Positions 44,479-54,407 of a stretch of DNA of 64,000 nucleotides are shown in pieces. A program made the position numbers and the translations under genes. This stretch comes from Pseudomonas piscis (GTDB lineage Bacteria; Pseudomonadota; Gammaproteobacteria; Pseudomonadales; Pseudomonadaceae): contig NZ_WHUV01000004.1 in the NCBI RefSeq assembly GCF_009380155.1, positions 1-64,000 on the forward strand, written 5' to 3'. The notes under the pieces are model-generated. The model saw only the letters and a program-made list of their open reading frames with translations. It was not told where the DNA came from and ran no database searches. The stretch's first letter is position 1. Each line of letters opens with the position of its first letter.

Positions 44479-47400
44479 ATGGACGTTCGTCAGTTTGCCT
44501 TCCTGGCCCGCCAGCCCTCCGCCGCCCTGCAATCGCGTGATTCGTTCTGGGGCCTGTCCAAGCGTGGCTTGGCGTTCATCCTGGCCAACGTGATGTTCTG
44601 GCAGCCGCTGGTGGTGATGGCCGACGGCATCGTGGTCAACGGCAGCGGCACCACGCTCGGCCAGGCGGGCAATGGCGTGCTTGTCGTCAACATCGCCGCG
44701 CCCAATGGCGGCGGGTTGTCCCACAACAAGTTCAGCGACTACAACGTCGGCCAGCAGGGCGTGATCCTCAACAACGCCACCGACCGTACCCAGTCCACGC
44801 AACTGGGCGGGATCATCCTCGGCAACCCCAACCTGGGGGGCCGTGCGGCCAATGTGATCCTCAACGAGGTCAACGGCGGCAGCCCCAGCCAGCTCAAGGG
44901 CTACACCGAAGTGGCGGGGCAATCGGCCCATGTGATCGTCGCCAACCCCTACGGCGTCACCTGCAATGGCTGCGGCTTCATCAACACCCCGAAAACCACC
45001 CTGACCACCGGCAAGCCGGTGATCGAGAATGGTCAGCTGCAGCGCTACCAGGTGGACCAGGGCAGCGTGGCCATCGAAGGTGCAGGGCTCAACGCGAGCA
45101 ATATCGACCAGTTCGAGATAATCACCCGCAGCGCCAAGGTCAACGCCCAGATCCAGGCCCGGCACCTGGCGCTGGTCACGGGCGCCAACGACGTCGACGC
45201 CCAGACCCTCAAGGTCACCGCCCGGGCCGCCAACCCGGCGGATGCACCGCAACTGGCCATCGACTCCTCGGCCCTGGGCGGCATGTACGCCGGGGCGATC
45301 AAGCTGGTGGGCACCGAAGCCGGCGTGGGGGTGAAGCTCGACGGCAAGCTGATCGCCAGCGGTGGCGATATCCAGCTCGACGCCAACGGCCAGTTGCGCA
45401 TGGTGGAGGTCACTGCCGAGAAAGGCGCGGTGGCGATCAAGGCCGGCAGCCTGGAGGCCCGGGGTGCGGTGTACGCCGGCAGAGATCTCAAGGTGCAGAC
45501 CCAGGGCGATCTGAACAACCACAGCACCCTGGTGGCGGCCAACCGCGTCGACCTCGGCAGTGCCGGACAGTTGAACAACCAGGGGATCATCGAGGCCGGG
45601 GTCAACCTCGACAACAGCCGCAATCCAGGCGGCGATGTCACGCTGACTGCGCAGACCCTGAACAACACTGGCAAGAGCGTAGTGGCCAGCCGCGATCTGA
45701 CGGTCACTGCATCCCAGACCTTGAACAACCAGGGCGGCACTCTGAGCGGTCAGCGCCAGGTGAGGGTCAGTGCCGGTGTCCTGGATAACCAGAAGCAGGG
45801 CCGAGTGCTCAGCGGCGATGGCCTGCAACTCGATTCCGACCAGGTGCACAACGGCCAGGGCGGCTTGATCAAGAGCCAGCGTTTGCTCAAGGCCAACCTT
45901 GGTCACTTGGGCAACAGTGGCGGTGAGTTGTCCAGCCAGGGCGACGGCACCCTGGTGCTGGCTGGTATGGACAACCTCACCGGCGTGGTGCTGGCGCAAC
46001 AGACCCTGGCCATTACCGGCAGCGCCGAGCTGGACAACCAGGGTGGCCTGCTCTCGGGCTGGCAGGGCCTGAGCCTCAAGGGCACGGGTTTGAACAACAG
46101 CAACAAGGGCACCGTCTCCAGCCTCAAGGGCAGCGTCGACGTCACCCTCCGCGACGCCTTGAACAACAGCCAGGGCGGTGCCCTGGTCAGCCATCAAACC
46201 CTGGACATCAAGGCCGCCAGTCTCGACAACAGTCAGCAGGGCGTGATCTCCAGCGCTGGCGAACAAAGCCTCGAGCTCCGCGACTTGCTGGATAACAGCC
46301 AGGGCGGTTCCATCGACAGCGCCACGGCCCTGACCCTGCATGCCACGGCCCTGGGCAACCAGGGCGGCACGCTCAAAGCTGCCGGCGACCTGGTGTTCAT
46401 CGGCAGCGACCTGGACAACAGCCACGGCTCCTTCTCCGGCAAGGGTGCCGTCACGCTTGATCTGCTGGGACGCTTGATCAACAACCAGGGCACTCTGTCG
46501 GCCGCAGGCTCTTTGCTGCTCAAGCGCAGCGCTGCGGTTGAAAACCAGGGCGGTGAGCTTTCCAGTCAACAGTGGTTGCGGCTGTTCACCGGACGACTGG
46601 ACAACCGCCAGAAAGGTCGGGTAGCGGCCAATGACTCGGTGCTGGTCAGCATCACAGGCCAAGTGCAGAACGGCGACGGCGGGGAAATTCTCAGTCGCCA
46701 GGCCGGCCTGCAGATCAATGCCGGACGCCTGGACAACACCAAGGGCCTGCTGCAGGCCAAGAGCACCCTGGGCCTGGAGGTGACGACCGATGCCGGCAAC
46801 CGGGGCGGGCAGGTCATTGCCCAGCAAGGCGACCTGACGCTCAAGGCGGCGAGTTTCGACAACAACGCGGGCAAGGTTTCGGCCCTCAACGGCGGCGCCA
46901 CCTTTGAAACCGCTGCCGATGGCCGCCTCGACAACCACGACGGCGCGCTCTTCGCCCAGCAGGCGCTGCATATCAGCGCCAAGGACCTGGACAACAACGC
47001 CGGCCAGATCAGCGCCCGGCAGATCGAGCTGGAGCTGGCTGGCGCCCTGGACAACCGTCAGGGCCTGATCGAAAGCCGCAGCACCTTGGCGACCGCTGCC
47101 GCCAGCCTGGACAACCAGCGCGGGCAACTGCGGGCCCTGGGCCTGGCCAGCACGACCCGTTTCAGCATCGGTGGCACCTTCGACAACCGTGACGGTTCCC
47201 TTGAGACCGCCAACAACGACCTGGCCTTCTCTGCCGGGGGCTTCAACAATCGCGGCGGCAGCCTGCTGCACAGTGGCCGTGGAGTGTTCGGCATCTCCAT
47301 GGCTAACCTCGAGGACGTCGGCGGCCGCCTGAAGACCGCCGGCCACCTGAGCCTGGAGGCCGAGCGCTGGACCAACAGCAGCTCGATCCAGGCCGACAGG

Positions 47401-50400
47401 TTGCAGGTCAGGGTCGATCACCTGACCCAGACCGCCGACGGCCAGCTCCTGGCAGGCAACGGTCTGACCGGCAGCGGTATCCACTGGAGCAACGATGGCC
47501 TGATTGGCAGTGACGCGGCGCTCAATGTCCAACTCAGTGGCGATTACAGCGGCAAGGGTCGCCTGAGCAGCCTTGGGCAACTGGATCTGCACGCAGCCCA
47601 ACTGGACCTGGCAGCTAGCGCCAGCATCGCTGGCGGCGCCAACGGCACTCTGAAGATCGACGGCGCGCTGAATAGCGCCGGGCGCATCACCGCCAGCCAG
47701 AAGTTGCTGCTCAACGCCGCCAGCATCAACAACCTCGGCACCCTGGGCAGTGGTGAAGACCTGAGCCTCAACGCCGTCGCCCTGGTCAACGACCATGGCC
47801 TGATCTCCAGCGGCGGCAATATGCAGCTGCTGACCACGAGCTTCACCAACCGCTATGCCCAGGCGTACAGCCTGGGCAACATGCTGATTGCCAAGGACGA
47901 CCGGCAAGCCAGGGCCGACCTGCTGGACAACCGCTCCGGGGATATCGAAAGCCTGGGCAAATTGACCATCGCCGCCAGCACCCTCAACAACGTCAGGGAC
48001 GTGCTGCAGTACATCGAGCACGAGAAGAGCGCAGCCAGCATCACTCGTTTGTCTTGCGCCATGATCCCCGGCGCCGGCTGCGACGATCGCGGCGGTGGCC
48101 GCATCAACGGCCTGTGGGAAGTGGCCGAGACCGATCGCCTGCGTGTGACCGACAGCAGTGCCGCCGCCAGCCTCAACAGCGGCGCCGACTTGCAGATCGA
48201 TACCCAGGTACTGACCAACACCAGCAGCCTGATCACTGCGGCCGGTGATATCGACATCACGGCCCAGACCGTTCACAACCAGGGCCTGCAACCCCAGGAA
48301 ATCACCAACCTGCGGCGCTACTGGAGCTTCGTCAACGAAACCGGCACCGCCGCAGCCCTAGCCGCCGCGTTCAACGCCCGCAACAACCCGACGCCTTCGA
48401 GCAGCTTCGCTTCCGACCTCAGCGCCTTCATTGCCTGGACCGGGGTGATGCTGTCCTCCAGCAGCAAGGTGGTGGACGGCGACCAATCCTTCGCCGCCAC
48501 CATCCAGGCCGGTGGCAAGGTCAACCTCAAGGCTGACCAGACCCTTGACAACAGTGTGATCCGCTCCTTCTACGAGTACGTCGGCGCCGGCAAGCCCCTG
48601 ACCGACACAGGCGTTGGCAACGGCTACTCGACGGCAATCCGGATCAACCCGCAACTGCCCCCGGAACTGGCCCTGCAACAGGTCAACCCCCTGGAGCTGC
48701 CGGGTTTCACCCTGCCCACCGGCGGCAACGGCCTGTTCCGCCTCAGTGGCCAGGGCAGCACCTTGGTCCAGGCCCCGGCGCCTGCGCAAATCGCCGGCCT
48801 GCCGGACGCCGCGAGCCTGTCCCGGCCGCACAAGTACCTGATCGAAACCAATCCGGTGCTGACCGATCTCAAGCAGTTCATGAGCTCGGACTACCTGTTG
48901 TCCAACCTGGGCTACAACCCTGATGAAAGCGCCAAGCGCCTGGGCGACGGTTTCTACGAACAGAAGCTGATCCAGCAAGCGGTAACCGCCCGCACCGGCC
49001 AGCGCTTCATCAATGGCCAGGACACCGACGAGAAGCTGTTCAAGTACCTGATGGACAACGCCATCCAGAGCAAGCAGCAGCTCAACCTGGCAGTTGGGGT
49101 GAGCCTGACCTCCGAGCAGGTGGCGGCCCTGACCCACGACATCGTCTGGTTGGAAAATGCCGAAGTGAACGGCGAGCAGGTGCTGGTGCCGGTGCTCTAC
49201 CTGGCCCACTCCAACAACCGCCTGGCGCCCAATGGCGCGCTGATCGCCGGCAGCGACCTGAACCTGATCGCCGGGAAGAACCTGGACAATGCCGGCACCT
49301 TACGCGCGGCCAATGATCTGTCGGCGGTGGCGGGACAGAACCTGGTCAACAGCGGCCTGGTGGAGGCTGGCAACCGCCTCGATCTGCTGGCGGGCAACAA
49401 CCTGGTGAACCAGGCTGGAGGCATCATCGCTGGCCGTGATGTGAACCTCACCGCGACCCGGGGCGACGTGCTCAACGAGCGCACCTTGACCAGCCACCAG
49501 AGCAGCAACGGCAGCTACGCCCAGCAACGGGATTTCGTCGACAACGCGGCCAGGGTGGAGGCTGCGAACAACCTGGTCATCAACGCCGGACGCGACCTGA
49601 ACAACAACGGCGGTGTGCTCAAGAGCGGTGCGGATACCAGCCTCAAGGCGGGGCGTGACGTCAACCTCAGCGCGGTGGAGCAGGTGGTCGGCAACGACCG
49701 GGGCACACGCTACAACGACCTGAGCGTGACCCAGAACGGCTCCAGCTTGCAGTCCGGGCGTGATCTTGCGATCAGCGCAGGGCGCGACATCACCGCCATC
49801 GCCAGCCAGATCGAGGCCAAGCGCGATGTGACAATGTCGGCCACGGAAAACCTGAACCTGCTTTCAGCCGCCAATGAGCAGCACTCGGCGAGCAAGACCA
49901 AGAAGGTGATGAGCCAGGAGGATCATGTTCAGCAGGTGTCGACCACCCTGGCCGCTGGCGGCAATGTCACGCTCAAGGCCGGTGAAGATCTGCAATTGAT
50001 TGCCAGCCGGGTGACGGCGGGGAATGAAGCTTATTTGTATGCCGTGGGTGATGTGAACCTGGATGCGGCCCAGAACAGTGACTACAGCTACTACCGCAAG
50101 ACCAAGACCAGTAGCTCAGGGCTTTCCAGCACTCAGAAAACACGTATCGACAGCAGCAGTTCAACCACGCAGGAGGGATCCTCCGTCAGTGGCGATAAAG
50201 TGGTTGTGCGCGCTGGGCAGGATATCGGCGTTACTGCCAGCAATGTCGTATCCACCCAATCCACCAGCCTGGTCGCTGGGCGCAATGTCGCCATCGACAG
50301 TGCTACGCAAACCAGTGAAGAAAGTCATTCGACGTCGAAGAAGAAATCCGGCCTGTTGAGCAGTGGCGGTATCGGCTTCACCTTGGGATCGTCTTCGCTT

Positions 50401-52968
50401 CAGAACACCTCGACCAGCTCCAGCGAGAATGCCAAGGTCAGTACCATCGGCAGTGTGCTGGGCAACGTCGATATCCAGGCCGGCAAGGACCTGGGCATAA
50501 AAGGATCTGACGTCGTCGCCGGCAAGGACATCAACCTCGTTGGGCAGAATGTCAGCATCCTTGCGGCGGAGAATCACAACCGCAGCGAGCAGACCTCCAA
50601 GAGCAAGACCAGCGGCCTGACCCTGGCTCTTTCCGGCACCGTTGGCAGCGCTATCGATACGGCGTACCAGACAACCAAGCAAGCCAAGGAAGAAGACGAC
50701 AGTCGGCTCTCTGCCCTGCAAGGCATAAAGGCCGGCCTTACAGGTATCCAGGCCTGGCAGGCAGCGCAGCAAAATGGCGGGATGAACGCTGACAATGTGG
50801 GGCAGTTCGTTGGCATCAGCCTGTCCCTTGGGTCGCAGAAGTCCAGTTCCAAGCAAACCCAGGAACAGACAGTGAGCCAGGGGAGCAGCCTGAATGCGGG
50901 AGGAAGTCTCAGCATTCTGGCTACCGGCAAGGAGAGTCTTGGAAGCGATGGCGACATCAATGTTCATGGCAGCAAGTTGCAGGCTGCCAAGGACCTCAAA
51001 CTCGTAGCCAATCGCGATATCAATCTGGATGCCGCGGCAAATACCCAAAGGCTGGATGGCAAGAACAGCAGCAGCGGTGGCGCCGTTGGGGCGAGCATCG
51101 GATTTGGCTCCAGTGGTGCCGGGCTGAGCATCTTCGCCAACGGCAACAAGGGAGCGGGTAATGAGAAAGGCAACGGTACTACCTGGACCGAAACCACCCT
51201 AGACGCCGGTAACCACGCCAGCCTGGTCAGTGGCCGGGATGCCACGCTCAAGGGCGCGCAGGTCAACGCCGACAAGATCACCGCCAATGTAGGACGTGAC
51301 CTCACACTGCAAAGCTTGCAGGACACAGACAACTACAAGTCCAAACAGAGCAATGTCAGCGCAGGGGCGAGCTTTACGATTGGCACGATGACGGGCAGCG
51401 GGTCCCTCAGTGTCAGCCAGAGCAAGATCGACTCCAAATACCAGAGCGTGCAGGAGCAAACCGGGCTGTTTGCCGGTAAGGGCGGCTATCAGGTTGAGGT
51501 AGGCAAGCACACTCAACTTGATGGCAGTGTTATTGCCAGTACAGCAGAAGCCGACAAGAACCGGCTGAGTACTGGCACCTTGGGTTGGAGTGACCTCAAG
51601 AACAAGGCCGATTACACAAGCCAGATCCAGAGCGCCAGCGTCAGCAGCGGCAACGGCGGTACGGACGGTTTTATCAGCAATATGCCCAGTGGCACGTTGA
51701 TCGCCTACAACCACAGTGGCAGTGCCAGCGGCACTACTTCATCGGCGATCTCCAACGGCACTCTGGAAATCCGTGACCCCAGCCTGCAGAAGCAAGACGT
51801 AACCACCCTCAGCCATGACGTCGAACATGCCAACGGCAGCATCAGTCCGATCTTCGATAAGGAGAAGGAGCAGAAGCGCCTGCGGCAGGTGCAGTTGATT
51901 GGCGAGATTGGCACTCAGGTGACGGACATCGTTCGTACCGAAGGTCAGCTTAAGGCCGACAAAGATGCGAGCGATGAGCTGGAGAAACTAGGCATCCATC
52001 GACCTGGAAAAAATGCCAGCAAAGAGGAGGTCGATAACTACCAGCAGAAGTTGATTGCCACTGATGCGTACCAACGGATCATGGGCAAGTACGGTACCGG
52101 TGGTGACTACCAGCGCGTCGCGCAAGCGGTAACGGCGGCCCTGCAAGGGCTGGCAGGCGGGGACATTGGCTCGGCACTTGCTGGTGCCTCCGCACCGTAT
52201 CTGGCACAGCTCATCAAGAAAACCACGGGCGACAATACAGCCCTCAACGCCATGGCTCACGCAGTGCTGGGAGCCGCGGTAGCCCAGGCCCAAGGTAACT
52301 CGGCAATAGCGGGCGCCGCAGGAGCGGCAGGTGGAGAGCTGGCAGCTCGATTGATCACCCAGCAGTTGTACGGCACCAGCGATACCAGCTCCCTCAGCGA
52401 AGAACAAAAGCAGACAGTGGCCGCGCTATCGACGTTAGCCGCTGGGCTCGCGGGGGGAATTGCCAAGGGCGATAGCGCGGGTGCTATTGCGGGTGCTGGG
52501 GCTGGCAAGAATGCTGTGGAGAACAACTTATTAGCGAATAAGTACGGCGTCGACAAGTTGAATGAAGCCAGCTTGGTAGCGCTTCATGAAAAACTGGTGG
52601 CCGCAAAAATCGGCGGTATGAACGACTTGCAGGACAAGTTTTCTGCCTGTGCTGGAGATGGAGGTTGTGAGCGTGCGGTACGCAATGAGTACCGGCAGCG
52701 GGAAAAAGAGTCTGGAGAAAACCTGGTTGCGTTGTATCAGGCAGGAGGACTAAGCCAAGAGGAGTTGAATCTTCTTTTTGGAAAATATGCACGCATCATG
52801 ATGGAGGGTGCGAAAGAAGGGCAATTGAGTTCGGGTTGGGGCGGGATTCTGGAGATATCTATACCCTCAACGGAAATGACTGGACTCCCATTGGAACCAT
52901 CAGCAACCCGTATCTGGCTCTGGTCAGAAGCAGTGAGCAGATTGCCGAGTGGAAAAAGCAGGGTTTAA
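44479..52968 (+). CDS. cdiA: CdiA-like contact-dependent inhibition exoprotein (reading frame ends early after an apparent frameshift)
   Basis: 2,829 residues as read. After an extended signal region (~1-48) comes a TPS/haemagglutination domain (~50-300) with GNPNLGG and ANPYGVTCNGCG. Filamentous-haemagglutinin repeats follow to ~1150 (LDNxxGxL words), then a Tyr/Pro-rich receptor-binding-type region with Cys pair, FHA-2-type repeats from ~1600, and a pretoxin domain. VENN lies at residues 2680-2683 (52516-52527). Within GGTTGGGGCGGG (52834-52845) the frame appears to lose one base. The in-frame tail after it (LEISIPSTEMTG...) looks random, whereas the -1 frame continues as protein to 53516; the corrected product would be about 3,012 residues. 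Base composition becomes A+T-richer after VENN, typical of exchanged CdiA-CT cassettes. Confidence 0.88.
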   Translation: MDVRQFAFLARQPSAALQSRDSFWGLSKRGLAFILANVMFWQPLVVMADGIVVNGSGTTLGQAGNGVLVVNIAAPNGGGLSHNKFSDYNVGQQGVILNNATDRTQSTQLGGIILGNPNLGGRAANVILNEVNGGSPSQLKGYTEVAGQSAHVIVANPYGVTCNGCGFINTPKTTLTTGKPVIENGQLQRYQVDQGSVAIEGAGLNASNIDQFEIITRSAKVNAQIQARHLALVTGANDVDAQTLKVTARAANPADAPQLAIDSSALGGMYAGAIKLVGTEAGVGVKLDGKLIASGGDIQLDANGQLRMVEVTAEKGAVAIKAGSLEARGAVYAGRDLKVQTQGDLNNHSTLVAANRVDLGSAGQLNNQGIIEAGVNLDNSRNPGGDVTLTAQTLNNTGKSVVASRDLTVTASQTLNNQGGTLSGQRQVRVSAGVLDNQKQGRVLSGDGLQLDSDQVHNGQGGLIKSQRLLKANLGHLGNSGGELSSQGDGTLVLAGMDNLTGVVLAQQTLAITGSAELDNQGGLLSGWQGLSLKGTGLNNSNKGTVSSLKGSVDVTLRDALNNSQGGALVSHQTLDIKAASLDNSQQGVISSAGEQSLELRDLLDNSQGGSIDSATALTLHATALGNQGGTLKAAGDLVFIGSDLDNSHGSFSGKGAVTLDLLGRLINNQGTLSAAGSLLLKRSAAVENQGGELSSQQWLRLFTGRLDNRQKGRVAANDSVLVSITGQVQNGDGGEILSRQAGLQINAGRLDNTKGLLQAKSTLGLEVTTDAGNRGGQVIAQQGDLTLKAASFDNNAGKVSALNGGATFETAADGRLDNHDGALFAQQALHISAKDLDNNAGQISARQIELELAGALDNRQGLIESRSTLATAAASLDNQRGQLRALGLASTTRFSIGGTFDNRDGSLETANNDLAFSAGGFNNRGGSLLHSGRGVFGISMANLEDVGGRLKTAGHLSLEAERWTNSSSIQADRLQVRVDHLTQTADGQLLAGNGLTGSGIHWSNDGLIGSDAALNVQLSGDYSGKGRLSSLGQLDLHAAQLDLAASASIAGGANGTLKIDGALNSAGRITASQKLLLNAASINNLGTLGSGEDLSLNAVALVNDHGLISSGGNMQLLTTSFTNRYAQAYSLGNMLIAKDDRQARADLLDNRSGDIESLGKLTIAASTLNNVRDVLQYIEHEKSAASITRLSCAMIPGAGCDDRGGGRINGLWEVAETDRLRVTDSSAAASLNSGADLQIDTQVLTNTSSLITAAGDIDITAQTVHNQGLQPQEITNLRRYWSFVNETGTAAALAAAFNARNNPTPSSSFASDLSAFIAWTGVMLSSSSKVVDGDQSFAATIQAGGKVNLKADQTLDNSVIRSFYEYVGAGKPLTDTGVGNGYSTAIRINPQLPPELALQQVNPLELPGFTLPTGGNGLFRLSGQGSTLVQAPAPAQIAGLPDAASLSRPHKYLIETNPVLTDLKQFMSSDYLLSNLGYNPDESAKRLGDGFYEQKLIQQAVTARTGQRFINGQDTDEKLFKYLMDNAIQSKQQLNLAVGVSLTSEQVAALTHDIVWLENAEVNGEQVLVPVLYLAHSNNRLAPNGALIAGSDLNLIAGKNLDNAGTLRAANDLSAVAGQNLVNSGLVEAGNRLDLLAGNNLVNQAGGIIAGRDVNLTATRGDVLNERTLTSHQSSNGSYAQQRDFVDNAARVEAANNLVINAGRDLNNNGGVLKSGADTSLKAGRDVNLSAVEQVVGNDRGTRYNDLSVTQNGSSLQSGRDLAISAGRDITAIASQIEAKRDVTMSATENLNLLSAANEQHSASKTKKVMSQEDHVQQVSTTLAAGGNVTLKAGEDLQLIASRVTAGNEAYLYAVGDVNLDAAQNSDYSYYRKTKTSSSGLSSTQKTRIDSSSSTTQEGSSVSGDKVVVRAGQDIGVTASNVVSTQSTSLVAGRNVAIDSATQTSEESHSTSKKKSGLLSSGGIGFTLGSSSLQNTSTSSSENAKVSTIGSVLGNVDIQAGKDLGIKGSDVVAGKDINLVGQNVSILAAENHNRSEQTSKSKTSGLTLALSGTVGSAIDTAYQTTKQAKEEDDSRLSALQGIKAGLTGIQAWQAAQQNGGMNADNVGQFVGISLSLGSQKSSSKQTQEQTVSQGSSLNAGGSLSILATGKESLGSDGDINVHGSKLQAAKDLKLVANRDINLDAAANTQRLDGKNSSSGGAVGASIGFGSSGAGLSIFANGNKGAGNEKGNGTTWTETTLDAGNHASLVSGRDATLKGAQVNADKITANVGRDLTLQSLQDTDNYKSKQSNVSAGASFTIGTMTGSGSLSVSQSKIDSKYQSVQEQTGLFAGKGGYQVEVGKHTQLDGSVIASTAEADKNRLSTGTLGWSDLKNKADYTSQIQSASVSSGNGGTDGFISNMPSGTLIAYNHSGSASGTTSSAISNGTLEIRDPSLQKQDVTTLSHDVEHANGSISPIFDKEKEQKRLRQVQLIGEIGTQVTDIVRTEGQLKADKDASDELEKLGIHRPGKNASKEEVDNYQQKLIATDAYQRIMGKYGTGGDYQRVAQAVTAALQGLAGGDIGSALAGASAPYLAQLIKKTTGDNTALNAMAHAVLGAAVAQAQGNSAIAGAAGAAGGELAARLITQQLYGTSDTSSLSEEQKQTVAALSTLAAGLAGGIAKGDSAGAIAGAGAGKNAVENNLLANKYGVDKLNEASLVALHEKLVAAKIGGMNDLQDKFSACAGDGGCERAVRNEYRQREKESGENLVALYQAGGLSQEELNLLFGKYARIMMEGAKEGQLSSGWGGILEISIPSTEMTGLPLEPSATRIWLWSEAVSRLPSGKSRV
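52281..52450 (+). repeat. Parent copy of the 170-bp direct repeat, inside cdiA
   Basis: Codes for the Ala/Gly-rich pretoxin stretch upstream of VENN and is identical to 54963-55132. Recombination between the copies would delete the present toxin, immunity gene and orphan module 1. Confidence 0.97.
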
Positions 52969-53516
52969 GTGACGAAAAAATTCGTGAGCTATCTCTTAAG
53001 GACGGTGTTATCAGTTCGGTCCTGGCTCCCGTAGATGTTAATGGTGTCACGAACCTACTAAATAATGGCGCCTCAAAGGAGGAGCTCATCCGGTTTGCCA
53101 TGATTGCCGCTTTTGGCAGGGCGGCCAGTGGTAGCAGTAAGCTTTCAAAGGTTACAGACGGATCGAGTGGATCTGGGGGGCAAGCGGCAAAAGCAAACAT
53201 AAATATTGCTAAGGACTTTATTAGTAAACCTCAGTCCATCTGGGGGCGTTCGGCAGATGAAATAGCAAATGACTTCAGAGCCGCCGGCTATGAGATAAAT
53301 GTGCGTCAATCTACTCGTGGTTCTGGTCAGGCTCTAATTGTGGAGGTAAAAGGGCATCCCCAAATTTCGCAAATCCAGGTTCACCCTGGTGGAGGTCGGC
53401 ATGAAGGAGCTTATTATAAAGTCTCTACGACAACAGAGGGGACTATAAAGGTAGTTGATCCTTCTACTTATAAGCCGACTCCAGGAGAGAAGGCTAAGAT
53501 TGTTTCTGGAGGTTAG
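52836..53516 (+). pseudogene. CdiA C-terminal toxin cassette, out of frame with the rest of cdiA
   Basis: 226 codons continuing the CdiA reading after the shift. The first part (ALVRSSEQIAEWKKQGLSD...) is a helical translocation/linker region; the last ~105 residues (from IWGRSADEIANDF) are a compact toxin domain with NVRQSTRGSGQA, VEVKGHPQISQIQV, PGGGRH and YYKVSTTTEG. From memory this resembles an RNase-type polymorphic toxin domain (Ntox21/BECR-like), but I could not check it. The cassette itself has no internal stop. It stops four bases before the immunity gene. Without correction, or a strong internal start, it would not be exported. Confidence 0.7.
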
Positions 53517-53520
53517 TTTT

Positions 53521-53883
53521 ATGTTGTCTAAGTTAAAGTGGATAATTCAAGCTTTGGCTGTTCCAGCAGCTGAGCAGGTGCGTCTATTTCCGGACTTTGT
53601 TAATGTTGCAGACGAGCTTGCATTGATTTGGGAAGAGGTCCTAGATGGTCGTGAGCTTTGGGAGTCTATGGTGTCTGCAGATATTGTCTTAGCAGTTCGA
53701 AAACTAGACGATAAAATTTTATCTATTAGTGGCGAGTCTAATTCGCAAGTTTGGGCTGAGAAGGCTTTGTATGAGTCTAACCACTGGGAGGAAATAAGAG
53801 GGCTGGCTGTAGTGGTGGCTGAAAAGATGAACTGGCCTATTAATTCGCCTGGAGCCGCTGAAGGTATCTATATCGGGCCATAA
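53521..53883 (+). CDS. cdiI: CdiI-type immunity protein for the CdiA toxin
   Basis: 120 residues from ATG 53521, which has GGAGG about eight bases upstream; an earlier in-frame start (53455) overlaps the toxin and lacks such a site. It begins MLSKLKWIIQALAVPAAEQ and is acidic and Trp/Leu-rich, with no signal peptide, as expected for a cytoplasmic protein that binds and blocks the toxin. Assignment rests on its position immediately after the toxin cassette (four bases) and matching A+T-rich composition. I do not recognise its family. Confidence 0.72.
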   Translation: MLSKLKWIIQALAVPAAEQVRLFPDFVNVADELALIWEEVLDGRELWESMVSADIVLAVRKLDDKILSISGESNSQVWAEKALYESNHWEEIRGLAVVVAEKMNWPINSPGAAEGIYIGP

Positions 53884-53906
53884 AGGGGAATTGCTGTGCG
53901 GAAAAA

Positions 53907-54403
53907 GGAACTGCAACGGTTAGAAGTGAGTTGACTCCTGTATTTAAGGACGCTGATACAGGCTTAAATTCAATTAATCCCGTTGTCTCCAACAATAGAG
54001 GCAGGATTCAGGGGCAGGGTCTTGATCCAGACAAAGGAAAGTTTGTGTTGCATGAAAGTCAGGCGGTAGTTTAGTTGGAGAAGTCCTTGAGTGGGCCCTG
54101 AAAAGGGTTGACCCACTGATGGTGTCAGGACAGAAGAACCCCGATTTCGTGTTTGTTGATGGTCCTTATGCAGGTAAAACTGTGGACTTCATGTGGACTG
54201 ATGCTGCCAAGTCTGGGCAGATAAACCAGTTTTTCTCCAATAATGCTGTGCAAAACCAACGGCAGCTAATTCTTCATGTTGAAAAGGCTGATATTGTTCC
54301 GCTGGACTATAGAAATTTAACCCCCGCCAACCAAAATATGGTTAATTCATGGATTAAGGGGCTCGCTCCTAAGCAACAGAGCAAGATTCTTATTTTGAGG
54401 TGA
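53907..54403 (+). pseudogene. Orphan CdiA-CT toxin remnant 1
   Basis: Reads GTATVRSELTPVFKDADTG and on to a TAG at 54072. It resumes after a frameshift near 54093-54100 and runs open to a TGA at 54401-54403 (ends QQSKILILR). The second part contains GQKNPDFVFVDGPYAGKTVDFM, reminiscent of PD-(D/E)xK nucleases. Remnant 2 at 55304-55875 aligns along its whole length. No start, FHA region or VENN precedes it, so it is an orphan cassette. An intact immunity-like gene follows four bases later. Confidence 0.75.
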
Positions 54404-54407
54404 TTTT

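Noticed and set aside
44461..48291. Minus-strand open frame of 1,276 codons opposite cdiA
   Set aside because: Shadow of the repetitive haemagglutinin region; no domain, no ribosome site.
52834..52845. Programmed -1 ribosomal frameshift in cdiA
   Set aside because: The site lacks a canonical X-XXY-YYZ heptamer and I see no strong downstream pseudoknot; a missing G is the simpler explanation.
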